From: Bordetella genomosp. 13
Lineage (GTDB): Bacteria; Pseudomonadota; Gammaproteobacteria; Burkholderiales; Burkholderiaceae_B
Length of the DNA: 64,000 nucleotides
Reading direction: 5' to 3'
Assembly: GCF_007679965.1 (NCBI RefSeq)
Contig: NZ_VEHL01000010.1
Location: 62,001 to 126,000 of the forward strand
Shown: positions 51,792-60,700 of the stretch, piece by piece
Numbering within the stretch: the stretch's first letter is position 1
How the letters are laid out: each line of letters starts with the position of its first letter
The notes under the pieces: model-generated
Told to the model about the DNA's origin: nothing
The model's database searches: none
Seen by the model: the letters and a program-made list of their open reading frames with translations, nothing else
Position numbers and translations under genes: made by a program

Positions 51792-54278
51792 TCAGCGCGG
51801 CGCCGGCGCGGCGGCCGTGCCGGCGGCGGGACGCAGCAGCAGCTTGTCGCCCGTCTCGCTCTCGACCTTGGCACGGCTGAACGCCATCGGGAAGTATTCG
51901 CCCGTGGCCCAGCCCTTGAGCAGGTCCTTGTAGTGCGGGCTGCGCGGGTCGGCGGACTGGCCGGGCACGTTCTGCACCACCGAGTTGTCCCAGTTCGCCA
52001 CGTCGATCACCTGGCGGTACGACGAGCCGCTGATCTGGCGGAAGTCGGAGCGGCGGAAGGTGCCACGGTGCACGGTGTCGTTGTCGCCGCCCACCGGATA
52101 GCGCGGCGTGGCGAAGGCCTGGGCCGTCTGCGGATTCAGCAACGGGGTCAGCGCGTGCTCGAACTGGATGTGGTGCAGGTTGCCCCACTGCCACTGCGCC
52201 TGGTCGTTGCCCACCTTGGCCCGCAGCTTGGCCATGCCGTCGGCCAGGGCGGCCAGCAGCAGCGCGTCGCGGCCTTCCTGCGGGCGGGCGCCGAACGCCG
52301 TGTCCGGGCTGGCCAGCTTTTCCAGCACTTTGCTGGTGGCCAGGCTGCCGATGATCTGGCGGCCGTTGGCCGGCACGTACAGGGCGCTGACGCGCGCGAC
52401 CACCTCGGGCATCCAGAACTCGTATACCGTGGCCGCCTTCGAGTCGGCATCCACGCGGCCGTCCCAGTCCTTCAGCAGTCCCAGGCCATCCGAGACGCGC
52501 GGATCGGCCGCATTCAAGGCGCGGGCGTATTCGGCCATCTTGCGGGCCGGCAGCGACAGGTTGTCGTACTGCAGATCCTGCGAGGTCTTCACGGTGGCGC
52601 CCTGCACGCCGCTGAGCACTTCGCGGATGCGCAGCACGCGGTACGGGTCGGCCCACGAACGGCCCGACATCTCCTTGTACGGGAACTCGTTGGGCAGGTT
52701 GTACTCGTTGGCGGTGGCGATGTAGCCCTCGGCCGGGTTGTAGATGTTCGGCAAGGCGGTGGGGTTCAGGAAGCCGTTCCACTCGAAGGTGCCGTCGCCC
52801 GGCACCGGCAGCATGCCCGACCAGTCCTGGCGCGGGCGGATCGGCGCGATGCTGCCGCCGAACCAGCCGATGTTGCCGTCCACGTCGGCGTACACCATGT
52901 TCTCGCTGGGGGTGTAGTGCTTTTGCATGCCCGCCACGAACTCGTTCCAGTTCTGCGCCTGGTTCAGCCGCAGGCTGGCCAGGTAGGCGGCCGTGCCCGG
53001 AAACTCCAGGTAGGCGGCGCGCAGCGCGTAGGCCTTGCGGTTCACCGGATCCTCGAAGATGACCGGGCCGTGCCGCGTGAACTTGACCTGCGCCTGCACG
53101 CCGGCCTGGCCGCGAACGGCGATGGCCTCGTTCACGCCGCGCATGTTCTCCCAGGCGCCGCGGTAGCGGTACTGGTTGGGATTGGCCGGGTTGGTGTCGT
53201 AGACGTACAGGTCTTCCTCGTCGGCGAAGGCGAAGATGGTCAGGCCGAAGGCGATGCGGTCGTTGTGGCCCATCGACACGCCCGGCAGCGAGGGTTCGCC
53301 CGCGCCGATGATGTTCCAGCCCGGCGCGTTCAGGTGCACCATGTAGCGCAGCGACGGCATGGTGATCGAGCGGTGCGGGTCGCCCGCCAGGATGGGCTTG
53401 CCGGTGGCGGTGCGCTGGCCCGACAGCACCCAGTTGTTGCTTTCGTAGCGCGGCGCGCTCGGGTCGAACTGCGGGTCCAGGGCCGCCAGGCGGGTGGACG
53501 ACAGCGTCTCGGCCAGCTTGGCGCGTTCATTCATGCCCAACGGGCTATTGGGGAAGTCGGCGGCCGTGAAGGCCTGGCCGTCTCGCGCCAGGTTGTAGCT
53601 GGACAGCACGTTCTTGTTGATCTGGCGCACGTCCAGGCCGGCCGGCATCTGCAGTGCGATGGGCGGCTCGAACACGCTCAACGACTGCACGGCATTCAGG
53701 CCCACGGCGTTGACCTGCTCTGCCATCTTCACCTCGTCCTTCACGTTGCGCGTCAGGCCATAGATGCGGATCAGCGAGGTGGTCGGGCTCCAGTAGCCCG
53801 GCTGCGTGCCGGTCAGGCGGAATTCCTCGGGCATCTGGTCGGGATGCGCGCGCACCCAATCGACGTAGGCGTTGATGCCGTCGGCGAAGGACGTCAGGAT
53901 GGCCTTGCCGCGGGGGTGGTAGCTGGCGAATTCGGCTTCAAGGTCGCCGCGGTACAGGAACATGCGCGCGGCACGGTCCTGCTCGACGAAGCGCGGGCCG
54001 AACTGTTCGGCCATCTTGCCTTCGCCCTGGCGGCGCCACAGGTCCAGCTGCCACAGGCGGTCGCGCGCGGCGGCGAAGCCCTGGGCGTAGAACAGGTCGT
54101 GCTCGTTCTGGGCGTAGATGTGCGACACGCCGTGCTTGTCGCGCAGGATCTCCACGGGCTGCGTCAGCCCCGGCATGTCGATGGCGGCCTGTTCGCCGCC
54201 GCGCGTGGCGCAACCGCCCAGGAACGCGACAAAACCCGCCGCCAGGCAGACGCCGGCGTACCGCTTCAGTGCATGCAT
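51792..54278 (-). CDS. Penicillin acylase family protein (Ntn-hydrolase), lipoprotein
   Basis: 828-aa precursor of the penicillin amidase/acyl-homoserine-lactone acylase family. A signal peptide ends in the lipobox FLGGC (Cys23). The alpha-chain region (VEILRDKHGVSHIYAQNEHDLFYAQGF) and a self-cleavage site before the nucleophile Ser280 (RYESNNWVLSG) are clear; later GHNDRIAFGLT, PGDGTFEWNG and NLHHIQFEH are family landmarks. Processed to two chains, it hydrolyses acyl-amide bonds; AHL quorum signals, lactams or other amides are possible. Strong GGAGGGAGAAAG ribosome site. Single-gene unit with its own terminator. Confidence 0.9.
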   Translation of the reverse strand: MHALKRYAGVCLAAGFVAFLGGCATRGGEQAAIDMPGLTQPVEILRDKHGVSHIYAQNEHDLFYAQGFAAARDRLWQLDLWRRQGEGKMAEQFGPRFVEQDRAARMFLYRGDLEAEFASYHPRGKAILTSFADGINAYVDWVRAHPDQMPEEFRLTGTQPGYWSPTTSLIRIYGLTRNVKDEVKMAEQVNAVGLNAVQSLSVFEPPIALQMPAGLDVRQINKNVLSSYNLARDGQAFTAADFPNSPLGMNERAKLAETLSSTRLAALDPQFDPSAPRYESNNWVLSGQRTATGKPILAGDPHRSITMPSLRYMVHLNAPGWNIIGAGEPSLPGVSMGHNDRIAFGLTIFAFADEEDLYVYDTNPANPNQYRYRGAWENMRGVNEAIAVRGQAGVQAQVKFTRHGPVIFEDPVNRKAYALRAAYLEFPGTAAYLASLRLNQAQNWNEFVAGMQKHYTPSENMVYADVDGNIGWFGGSIAPIRPRQDWSGMLPVPGDGTFEWNGFLNPTALPNIYNPAEGYIATANEYNLPNEFPYKEMSGRSWADPYRVLRIREVLSGVQGATVKTSQDLQYDNLSLPARKMAEYARALNAADPRVSDGLGLLKDWDGRVDADSKAATVYEFWMPEVVARVSALYVPANGRQIIGSLATSKVLEKLASPDTAFGARPQEGRDALLLAALADGMAKLRAKVGNDQAQWQWGNLHHIQFEHALTPLLNPQTAQAFATPRYPVGGDNDTVHRGTFRRSDFRQISGSSYRQVIDVANWDNSVVQNVPGQSADPRSPHYKDLLKGWATGEYFPMAFSRAKVESETGDKLLLRPAAGTAAAPAPR

Positions 54279-54582
54279 GCTCTTTCTCCCTCCGAGGTGT
54301 CCCGGCGGGCCCGTGCCGCCGGTGCGGTTCCGAGCGCGGCGTGAAGCTTGTAAGTTGGGGATGCCGCGCCCCGTGCCAGCACGGAAGACACTACGCGTTT
54401 TGTCCCCGCGCGGTTGTTTCTTCTCAGGTTACAGATGTGTTGATGCGCGTCGCTGCGCGGCGCAGGCAGGCCGGGACGCGCCGGGCGGCGCGTTACAAAG
54501 CCAACCCCGCGCACACGGATCGAAGCACGTGGGCGGCGCGGCCCGGGTCGATACTGGGCATTTACCCTCTTGCCGGATACCC
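54279..54582. promoter_or_regulatory. Divergent promoter region, acylase and DUF2242-like lipoprotein genes
   Basis: 304-bp gene-free region. It holds the acylase ribosome site next to 54279 and otherwise mixed GC/AT sequence without a strong palindrome or small ORF that I can support. Confidence 0.4.
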
Positions 54583-55251
54583 ATGACCCGCGCCTCTTTC
54601 GTTGCCCTGCCCTGCGCCGCCGCGCTCGCCGTGCTGGCCGCCGGGTGCTCCTCTCCCAAGGCCGCGTACGAACAGGAAAACTTCGCGCAAAGCACCACCA
54701 ACACGTTCTCGCGCAAGTACGACGCGCCGCCCGCGCGCGCCTGCGATGCCGGCCGCCGCGCGCTGCTCAGCCAGGGCTACAACATCGACAAGGCGCAGGC
54801 CGATACCGTGTCGGGCCACAAGAACTTCCTGGACGAAGAGAAGGCCAACACGCAGATCACCGTCACCATCAACTGCTCCGGCGAAGGCGGCGACGGCAAG
54901 TCGCTCGTGTTTGCCAACGCGGTGCAGGACAACTTCTCGGTGAAGAAGAGCAACAGCTCCGCCAGCGTGGGCGTCAGCGTGCTGGGCGCCGTGTCCCTGC
55001 CGTTCGGCTCCAGCGACGACTCGCTGGTCAAGACCAGCAGCCTGACCGTGACGCGCGAGGCGTTCTACGGCGGGTTCTTCGACCTGCTGCAGCATTACCT
55101 GCCGCAGGCGCAGGACGCGCCGCAGGCGGCGGCCCCGGCCGCGGGTGCGCAACCGCAATCCGGCGAGGGCGCCTCGAACGCCAACGCGTTGTCGCCCGCC
55201 CAGACCGGTGTGAACGCCCCGCCCGCCACCGCGCCGGCAGCCAAGCAATGA
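54583..55251 (+). CDS. DUF2242-like outer-membrane lipoprotein
   Basis: 222-aa predicted lipoprotein with lipobox LAAGC (Cys22). The mature part contains two repeated-fold regions (SGHKNFLDEEKANTQITVTINCSG; SSLTVTREAFYGGFFDLLQHYLP) matching the DUF2242 type, and ends in a Pro/Ala-rich disordered tail of about 45 residues. Function unknown. Divergent from the acylase gene and 51 nt upstream of the copper-storage-like gene. Confidence 0.8.
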   Translation: MTRASFVALPCAAALAVLAAGCSSPKAAYEQENFAQSTTNTFSRKYDAPPARACDAGRRALLSQGYNIDKAQADTVSGHKNFLDEEKANTQITVTINCSGEGGDGKSLVFANAVQDNFSVKKSNSSASVGVSVLGAVSLPFGSSDDSLVKTSSLTVTREAFYGGFFDLLQHYLPQAQDAPQAAAPAAGAQPQSGEGASNANALSPAQTGVNAPPATAPAAKQ

Positions 55252-55302
55252 GGCATCGGAACACCGCTTGCTGAGTCCCTGCTTTCCAACAGGAGACTCG
55301 CC

Positions 55303-55635
55303 ATGAACTCGTTTTCACCCGAAATGCAGTCGTGCATCGACGATTGCCTGGCCTGCCACCAGAGCTGCCTGGGCTCGGCCATGGGCCATTGCCTGGTCCA
55401 GGGCGGCCGGCACGTGGAGCCCGAGCATTTCCGCCTGATGCTCGCTTGCGCGCAGATGTGCCATGCCGCAGCGCAGATGATGTTGATCGGCGTGCCCCAT
55501 CACCGCCATGTCTGCGGCGATTGCGCCACGATCTGCCGCCAATGCGCCGACAGCTGCGACGCGCTGGACGGCATGGACGATTGCGCCGCCGCTTGCCGCC
55601 GCTGCGCCGACACGTGCGAGCGCATGGCGGCCTGA
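55303..55635 (+). CDS. Four-helix bundle copper-binding protein (Csp family, cytosolic type)
   Basis: 110-aa protein with 16 Cys residues in CxxC/CxxxC pairs along each helix (SCIDDCLACHQSC, CGDCATICRQCADSC, CAAACRRCADTC). This pattern lines the core of Csp storage proteins that bind many Cu(I) ions. No Tat signal, so it is the cytosolic Csp3-like form. AACAGGAG precedes the ATG. No copper regulator or pump gene adjoins it. Confidence 0.9.
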   Translation: MNSFSPEMQSCIDDCLACHQSCLGSAMGHCLVQGGRHVEPEHFRLMLACAQMCHAAAQMMLIGVPHHRHVCGDCATICRQCADSCDALDGMDDCAAACRRCADTCERMAA

Positions 55636-55662
55636 CAGCGGCCCGGCCGCGGCGGGCGGGTC

Positions 55663-55668
55663 TACAAT
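55663..55668 (+). promoter_or_regulatory. Candidate -10 element upstream of the tai4-like gene
   Basis: TACAAT sits 33 bp upstream of the ATG at 55701, within a GC-rich context (GGGTCTACAATCG). The match to the -10 at 39885 in this window is exact; no good -35 hexamer is visible. Confidence 0.35.
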
Positions 55669-55700
55669 CGCCGGCTCATTCGCAACTCTGCGCACTCGCC

Positions 55701-56075
55701 ATGTACATGCCCATGCGTGCCCGCGCCCTGCTGGCAACGGCCCTGCTGGCCGCCGCGCCCGCCACCGGCCAATCCCTGATCGAGACCTACTCGCAGAAGA
55801 CGCTGCTGAAGAACTGGGCCTTGAGCGTATGCCTGGCCACGGTGGCCAGGCATGCCGACGAGATCGACGACGCCAACAAGACCGCCAGCGCATACATGGA
55901 GTTCGGCCATCAGTCCGCCGAGGATTACGAACGGCTGAGGCAACTGGCGACGTCGTATGCGCGGCGCCAGTATGGCGGTTCGGTCGACAGCGACTTCAAC
56001 ACCATGAAGTGCATCGACCTGTTCCACAGCAAGGAACTCGATACGCTGGCGGGCTCGCTGGCCAGGCGCAAATAG
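55701..56075 (+). CDS. Tai4-family type VI secretion amidase immunity protein
   Basis: 124-aa secreted protein with a signal peptide (cleavage near ATGQSL). The mature domain TLLKNWALSVCLATVARHADEIDDANKTASAYMEFGHQSAEDYE... with the C-terminal GGSVDSDFNTMKCIDLFHSKELD matches the Tai4 pattern that inhibits the periplasmic Tae4 amidase. Two Cys residues may form a disulfide. No tae4 or T6SS structural gene is in the window, so it is an orphan immunity gene. Family call from pattern memory only. Confidence 0.72.
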   Translation: MYMPMRARALLATALLAAAPATGQSLIETYSQKTLLKNWALSVCLATVARHADEIDDANKTASAYMEFGHQSAEDYERLRQLATSYARRQYGGSVDSDFNTMKCIDLFHSKELDTLAGSLARRK

Positions 56076-56248
56076 CGGCCCGTTGCGCGTTGCGTCGGGA
56101 GCCCTTGCTCGCAGGGGCGCCGTGCGCCGCGCCGTCGGTACGCGGCTTGCTGAGTGCGGCGCCTTCCGCCACGACATCGGAGATCCGCCATGTACGCCAC
56201 GCGCCTGCTCGCCCCGCCCCCCTGCCCTCCGTTGGCACAGGCGTGACC

Positions 56249-57151
56249 ATGGCGGCCTCGTCCATCCGCATCGGCATCTCGGGCTGGCGCTATGCGCCGT
56301 GGCGCGGCGCGTTCTATCCCGAGGACCTGGCGCAGGCCCACGAGCTTGCCTACGCGTCGCACCAGGTGCCCACCATCGAGATCAACGGCACGTTTTATTC
56401 GCTGCAGCGGCCCGAGCGCTTCGCGCGATGGCGCGACAGCACGCCGCGCGGCTTCGTGTTCAGCGTCAAGGGCAGCCGCTACATCACGCACGTGAAGCGG
56501 CTGCGCGAGCCGGAGGAGGCGCTGGCCCGCTTCTTCGCCAGCGGCGTGTTCGAACTGGGCGACAAGCTGGGGCCCTTCCTGTGGCAGCTGCCACCCTCGC
56601 TGCGCTTCGACGCGGGCATCGTCGAGGGCTTCCTGAAGGCACTGCCGCGCACCACCCAGGCCGCCGAGACTCTCGCGCAGCGCCACGGCGCGCGCGTGGC
56701 CGGCCAGCCGATGCCTCCGCCCGGCAAGCGCCGCGCGCTGCGCCACGCCATGGAGGTGCGGCACGAGAGCTTCGCCTGTCCGGAATTCGTGCAGATGCTG
56801 CGCCACTACGGCGTGGCGCTGGTGACTGCCGACACGGCCGGCAAGTGGCCGCTGATGGAGGACGTGACGGCGGATTTCGCGTACCTGCGTCTGCACGGCG
56901 ATGCCGAGCTGTATGCCAGCGGCTATACCCAGGAGGCGCTGCGCGACTGGAAGCGCCGCATCCAGGCCTGGTCGGAAGGCCGGGAGCCGCGCGGCGCCCG
57001 CCGGGTCGCGGGGGCCGCGAAGACCGGGGCCGGCACGCCCCGCGACGTGTACTGCTACTTCGACAACGACATCAAGGTCAAGGCGCCGGGCGATGCGCGA
57101 GCGCTGGCCCGCCTGCTGGGCCTGCCGCTGGCGCCTGATCCCCCGCCCTGA
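56249..57151 (+). CDS. DUF72 domain-containing protein
   Basis: 300-aa YecE/DUF72 TIM-barrel-like protein: IRIGISGWRYAPWRGAFYPEDLAQ at the N-terminus, TIEINGTFYSLQRPERFARW, FSVKGSRYITH, WQLPPSLRFD, FEVRHES-like AMEVRHESF and the final DVYCYFDNDIKVKAPGDARAL. Function of the family unknown. Its last 74 nt overlap antisense the 3' end of the kinase gene at 57078. A GTG two codons upstream is an alternative start. Confidence 0.88.
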   Translation: MAASSIRIGISGWRYAPWRGAFYPEDLAQAHELAYASHQVPTIEINGTFYSLQRPERFARWRDSTPRGFVFSVKGSRYITHVKRLREPEEALARFFASGVFELGDKLGPFLWQLPPSLRFDAGIVEGFLKALPRTTQAAETLAQRHGARVAGQPMPPPGKRRALRHAMEVRHESFACPEFVQMLRHYGVALVTADTAGKWPLMEDVTADFAYLRLHGDAELYASGYTQEALRDWKRRIQAWSEGREPRGARRVAGAAKTGAGTPRDVYCYFDNDIKVKAPGDARALARLLGLPLAPDPPP

Positions 57152-58304
57152 ACCCCAGCGGGTCGAGCATGCGGGCGCCGCCCTGCGGCACGCGGCGCGG
57201 AATGGTGAAGTTGAACTCGGTGCCCTGCGGGGGCGCCGACAGCGCGCCGACCTCGCCACCGTGGGCCTCGACGAAACTCTTGACGATGTACAAGCCCAGG
57301 CCCAGGCCCTGCCCGCGATCGGGACCGCGGTGTTCCATGGCCCCCGAGCGGAACGGCTCGAACACGCCATGCAACTGGTGAGGCGGGATCACGCCGCGGT
57401 TGCCGACCCGCACGGTGATGCGCTCGGCATGGCGGCCGTCGACCTCGAGCCAGACGGGCGAATCGGATTCACCGTGCTGCAAGGCGTTGCCCAGCAGGTT
57501 GGACACCACCTGCGCCAGCCGGTCCGCATCGGCGTCGCCGTGGACGTTGCCGCGCACCTCCAGCTTCACGCGCTGCGGCGCGGTGACGGCCAGCTCATCG
57601 ACGATGTGCGCGCACAGCTCGGCATAGTCCGTGGGCGCGATCCGCAGCACCAGGCCGTTGGAGCGGATGCGGGCCACGTCCAGCAGTTGCTCGACCATCT
57701 TCGACATGCGCGTGGTGCTTTGCTGGATGCGCTGCGCGGCGGACAACGCCATGGGGTTCTCGGAGATCTTGACCAGGATGGCCGCCGCCGTGGTCACCGC
57801 GGACAGGGGATTGCGCAGGTCGTGTCCCAGCACGGCCGTGAACAGCTCGTTCAGGTGCAGCGCGCGGCGCAGGGCCTGCAGTTGGCTGTCCAGCGTGACC
57901 TTCTGCGTGTAGAGCTCGACGAAGACGTTGACCTTGCTGCACAGCACGCGCGGGTCGATCGGCTTGTACAGGAAGTCGACCGCGCCGGCTTCGTAGCCGC
58001 GGAAATAATGGTCCCGCTCCAGCGCGGCGGCGGTCAGGAAGATGAGGGGAATGTGCCGGGTGCGCTCGCTGCCGCGGATCAGCTCCGCCAGTTCGAAGCC
58101 GTCCATCTGCGGCATCTGCACGTCGACCAGCGCCAGCGCGACCTCTTCGGCCAGCAGTATCTCCAGCGCCTCGACGCCTGACGAGGCCTTGCGCACGACG
58201 AGGCCCGGGCGGGCCAGCACCGCTTCGATGGCGACCAGATTCTGTTCCACGTCGTCGACGACGAGGATTTTGATGTCGGGGGACACTGCGGAAGCTCCCG
58301 TCAT
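57078..58304 (-). CDS. Response regulator-histidine kinase hybrid
   Basis: 408-aa cytoplasmic two-component protein with receiver first: residues 10-125 (ILVVDDVEQN, phospho-acceptor Asp61 in LVDVQMPQMDG, Lys in FLYKPI), then HisKA with the phospho-His161 (LGHDLRNPLSAV) and HATPase_c (NLLGNALQHG, GQGLGLGLYIVKSFVEAHGG). No TM or PAS domain, so it is probably controlled through its receiver by a partner kinase. The last 24 codons overlap the DUF72 gene on the other strand, giving a Pro/Ala-rich tail. Confidence 0.9.
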   Translation of the reverse strand: MTGASAVSPDIKILVVDDVEQNLVAIEAVLARPGLVVRKASSGVEALEILLAEEVALALVDVQMPQMDGFELAELIRGSERTRHIPLIFLTAAALERDHYFRGYEAGAVDFLYKPIDPRVLCSKVNVFVELYTQKVTLDSQLQALRRALHLNELFTAVLGHDLRNPLSAVTTAAAILVKISENPMALSAAQRIQQSTTRMSKMVEQLLDVARIRSNGLVLRIAPTDYAELCAHIVDELAVTAPQRVKLEVRGNVHGDADADRLAQVVSNLLGNALQHGESDSPVWLEVDGRHAERITVRVGNRGVIPPHQLHGVFEPFRSGAMEHRGPDRGQGLGLGLYIVKSFVEAHGGEVGALSAPPQGTEFNFTIPRRVPQGGARMLDPLGFRAGDQAPAAGPAGGPALAHRPAP

Positions 58305-58509
58305 GAGGAAGAGGAATAGGGACGCATGGGACGATACCGCCAACGGGGGGGTCCCGCCAAGCCGCCGTCTTGCGGTGTCGCCACCGGCGGCGCCACGGGC
58401 TGATTATTTTTTCTCATGGATTCTTGAAATATCGTCGCTGTCGCGATGCCAACGCCGCTCCTATGATTCGTGCCTCGAATGCCGCACAACCATAAAGAGG
58501 AGCACGCGC

Positions 58510-58812
58510 ATGCTATTTCTCGTGATCAGCACCCCCCGCCCCGAACGGCCCACCACCCTGATCGGCGCACGCAGCCGCTATTGGGACTGGATGCGCCCGC
58601 TGCTGGAAAGCGGCATGGCCCGTTCGGTGCACGCGCGCGTCGGACGCGGCGCCGTGGCGCTGTTCGACGTCGATTCGAACGCCACGCTGCACCGGCTGAT
58701 GAACGAATGGGTTGACATCATACCCGCCCATCTCGAAGTCTACCCGCTGCTGGACGAGGACAGCGCCAAGGCCTACCTGGCGACCCAGACGCCGTCGGGA
58801 GAGCCGGCATGA
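58510..58812 (+). CDS. Muconolactone delta-isomerase-like small protein
   Basis: 100-aa single-domain protein (MLFLVISTPRPERPTTLIGARSRYWDWMRPLLESG...RSVHARVGRGAVALFDVDSNATLHRLMNEW) resembling the ferredoxin-like muconolactone isomerase/DUF3303-type group. Catalytic identity is not certain. AAAGAGGAG precedes the ATG. Its stop overlaps the ATG of the Bug gene (ATGA), so enzyme and receptor are coexpressed. Confidence 0.75.
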   Translation: MLFLVISTPRPERPTTLIGARSRYWDWMRPLLESGMARSVHARVGRGAVALFDVDSNATLHRLMNEWVDIIPAHLEVYPLLDEDSAKAYLATQTPSGEPA

Positions 58813-59798
58813 AGGCCGCGCGCCGCGGCTGCCTGCGGGCGCTGGGCCGCACGGCCCTGGCGGCCGCGCTGGCGGGCTGTGCCTGGACGGCGCAGGCGCA
58901 GGGCTTTCCGGACAAGCCGGTGCGCATGATCGTGGCGTTCCCGGCGGGCGGCGGCACCGACATCGTGGCGCGGCTGGTCGCGGAGAAACTGGGCCGCCTC
59001 TGGAACACGCAGGTCATCGTCGACAACCGCGGCGGTGCGGGCGGCGTGATCGGCACCGAGCAGGCGGCGCGCGCGCAGCCCGACGGTTACACGATCTTCA
59101 TGGCCACGCTGGGCAACCTGTCCATCAACCCGCACCTGTACAAGCTGAACGTGGATCCGCTGAAGGATCTGGCGCCCATCTCGAACGTGGTGGACGTGCA
59201 GTTCGCGCTGGTGGCCAATCCGGGCCTGCCGGCCAACGACGTCAAGGGGCTGATCGAGCTGGCGCGCAAGCGGCCCGGCCAGATCAACTTCTCGTCGTCG
59301 GGCGTGGGCGGCGCGCCGCACCTGGCGGGCGAACTGTTCAACCAGATGGCCGGCGTGCAGCTGATGCACATCCCGTACAAGGGCAGCGGCCCGAGTTTCG
59401 CCGACCTGCTGGGCGGCCAGGTGTCGATGACCTTCGACAGCCTGGTGCAGTCGCTGCCCTACGTACAGAGCGGCAAGCTCAAGCCGCTGGCGGTGCTGGC
59501 GGCCAGGCGTTCCGCGCTGCTGCCGGACGTGCCCACCATGTCCGAGGCCGGCGTGCCGGGCTACCAGTTCGCCAACTGGTTCGGCCTGGCGGCGCCGGCG
59601 GGCACGCCGGCCGACCGCATCCAGGCGCTGAACCAGTCGGTGCGCAAGGTGCTGGCCGATCCGGCCGTACGCGCCCAGCTGGCGCAGATGGGCGCCGAGC
59701 CCGCCGACGGCACGCCGGAGCAGTTCGGAGAACAGATCCGCGCCGACAGCGAGAAGTGGTCCCGCATCATCCGGGAACGGCGGATCCAGGCGCAGTGA
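58809..59798 (+). CDS. Bug/TctC family solute-binding protein
   Basis: 329-aa periplasmic receptor: signal peptide ending at QAQGF, PDKPVRMIVAFPAGGGTDIVAR, the DNRGGAGG loop, PYKGSGPSFADLLGG and LPDVPTMSEAG. Translationally coupled to the isomerase-like gene. Its 3' end overlaps the convergent LysR gene by 32 nt. Confidence 0.92.
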   Translation: MKAARRGCLRALGRTALAAALAGCAWTAQAQGFPDKPVRMIVAFPAGGGTDIVARLVAEKLGRLWNTQVIVDNRGGAGGVIGTEQAARAQPDGYTIFMATLGNLSINPHLYKLNVDPLKDLAPISNVVDVQFALVANPGLPANDVKGLIELARKRPGQINFSSSGVGGAPHLAGELFNQMAGVQLMHIPYKGSGPSFADLLGGQVSMTFDSLVQSLPYVQSGKLKPLAVLAARRSALLPDVPTMSEAGVPGYQFANWFGLAAPAGTPADRIQALNQSVRKVLADPAVRAQLAQMGAEPADGTPEQFGEQIRADSEKWSRIIRERRIQAQ

Positions 59799-60675
59799 CA
59801 TGGGCCAGCAGCCAGTTGCGGAAACAGGCGATCTTGCCGTCCTCGGCACGCTCCTGCGGACAGACCAGGTGGTAGCCGCGCCGGCGCCGCAGCACCAGCG
59901 GGTGCGGCGCCACCAGGCGTCCCGCCGCCAGGTCGCGTTCGAGGTAGCGCAACTGGCCCAGCGCCACGCCCAGCCCTTCGGTGGCGCATTGGTAGATGAC
60001 GCTGAGGTCTTCGTAGTACATGTCGCCCACCGCCATCCGGCGGCTGCCGCCCGCCGCCCGGATCCAGTCGGGCCAGTGCTGCGGCCGGCGGTTGGAATGC
60101 AGCAGCGGCAGCGCCAGCAGGGCTTCCGTGGTGCAGGGTCCGGACAGGCGCTGCGCCAGCTCGGGCGCCATCACCGGCGTCAGCGCGTCGCTGAACAGCA
60201 GGTCGCTGCGCAGGCCGTCCCAGGGCCCGTCGCCGTAGACGATGCCCACGTCGGCCTCTTCGCGCGCGAAGTCCACGCCCTGCACGCCCGCGGCCAGGCG
60301 CACGTTGATGTCGGGATGGTCGGACTGGAAGGCGGGCAGCAAGGGAATCAGCCAGCGCACGAACATCGTGGTGTGGCCGCGCACGGTCAGCACCTGGGTG
60401 GCGCCGGTCGATACGACTTCCTGCGTGGCGCGCACGATCTGGGCGAAGGCGACGTTCAGCGAGGCCGCGTAGCGCTCGCCGCCGGGGGTCAGGCCCAGGC
60501 GGCGCGCCCGCCGCTCGAACAGCGGAAAGCCCAGCCAGGTCTCCAGCGCCTTGATCTGGTGGCTGACCGCGCCCTGGGTGATGTGCAGCTCTTGCGCGGC
60601 GTCGGTGAAGCTGAGGTGGCGCGCGGCGCTCTCGAACACGCGCAAGGGGTTCAGCGGGGGAAGTTGTGGATTCAT
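59767..60675 (-). CDS. LysR-family regulator (GcvA-like)
   Basis: 302-aa LysR protein of the GcvA-type subgroup: LNPLRVFESAARHLSFTDAAQELHITQGAVSHQIKALETWLG, then VSTGATQVLTVRGHTTMFVRWLIPLL and an effector domain. Lies between the Bug gene (converging) and the class II aldolase gene (diverging), which it most likely controls through the CTCATTAG repeats. Confidence 0.9.
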   Translation of the reverse strand: MNPQLPPLNPLRVFESAARHLSFTDAAQELHITQGAVSHQIKALETWLGFPLFERRARRLGLTPGGERYAASLNVAFAQIVRATQEVVSTGATQVLTVRGHTTMFVRWLIPLLPAFQSDHPDINVRLAAGVQGVDFAREEADVGIVYGDGPWDGLRSDLLFSDALTPVMAPELAQRLSGPCTTEALLALPLLHSNRRPQHWPDWIRAAGGSRRMAVGDMYYEDLSVIYQCATEGLGVALGQLRYLERDLAAGRLVAPHPLVLRRRRGYHLVCPQERAEDGKIACFRNWLLAHVTAPGSAVPG

Positions 60676-60700
60676 GGCGCATCCGGGTGTCTCGGCCCGG

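Noticed and set aside
55303..55635. Cys-rich protein considered as a ferredoxin-like or zinc-ribbon protein
   Set aside because: The 16 Cys follow helical CxxC/CxxxC spacing along four helices with no FeS or ribbon arrangement; Csp fits better.
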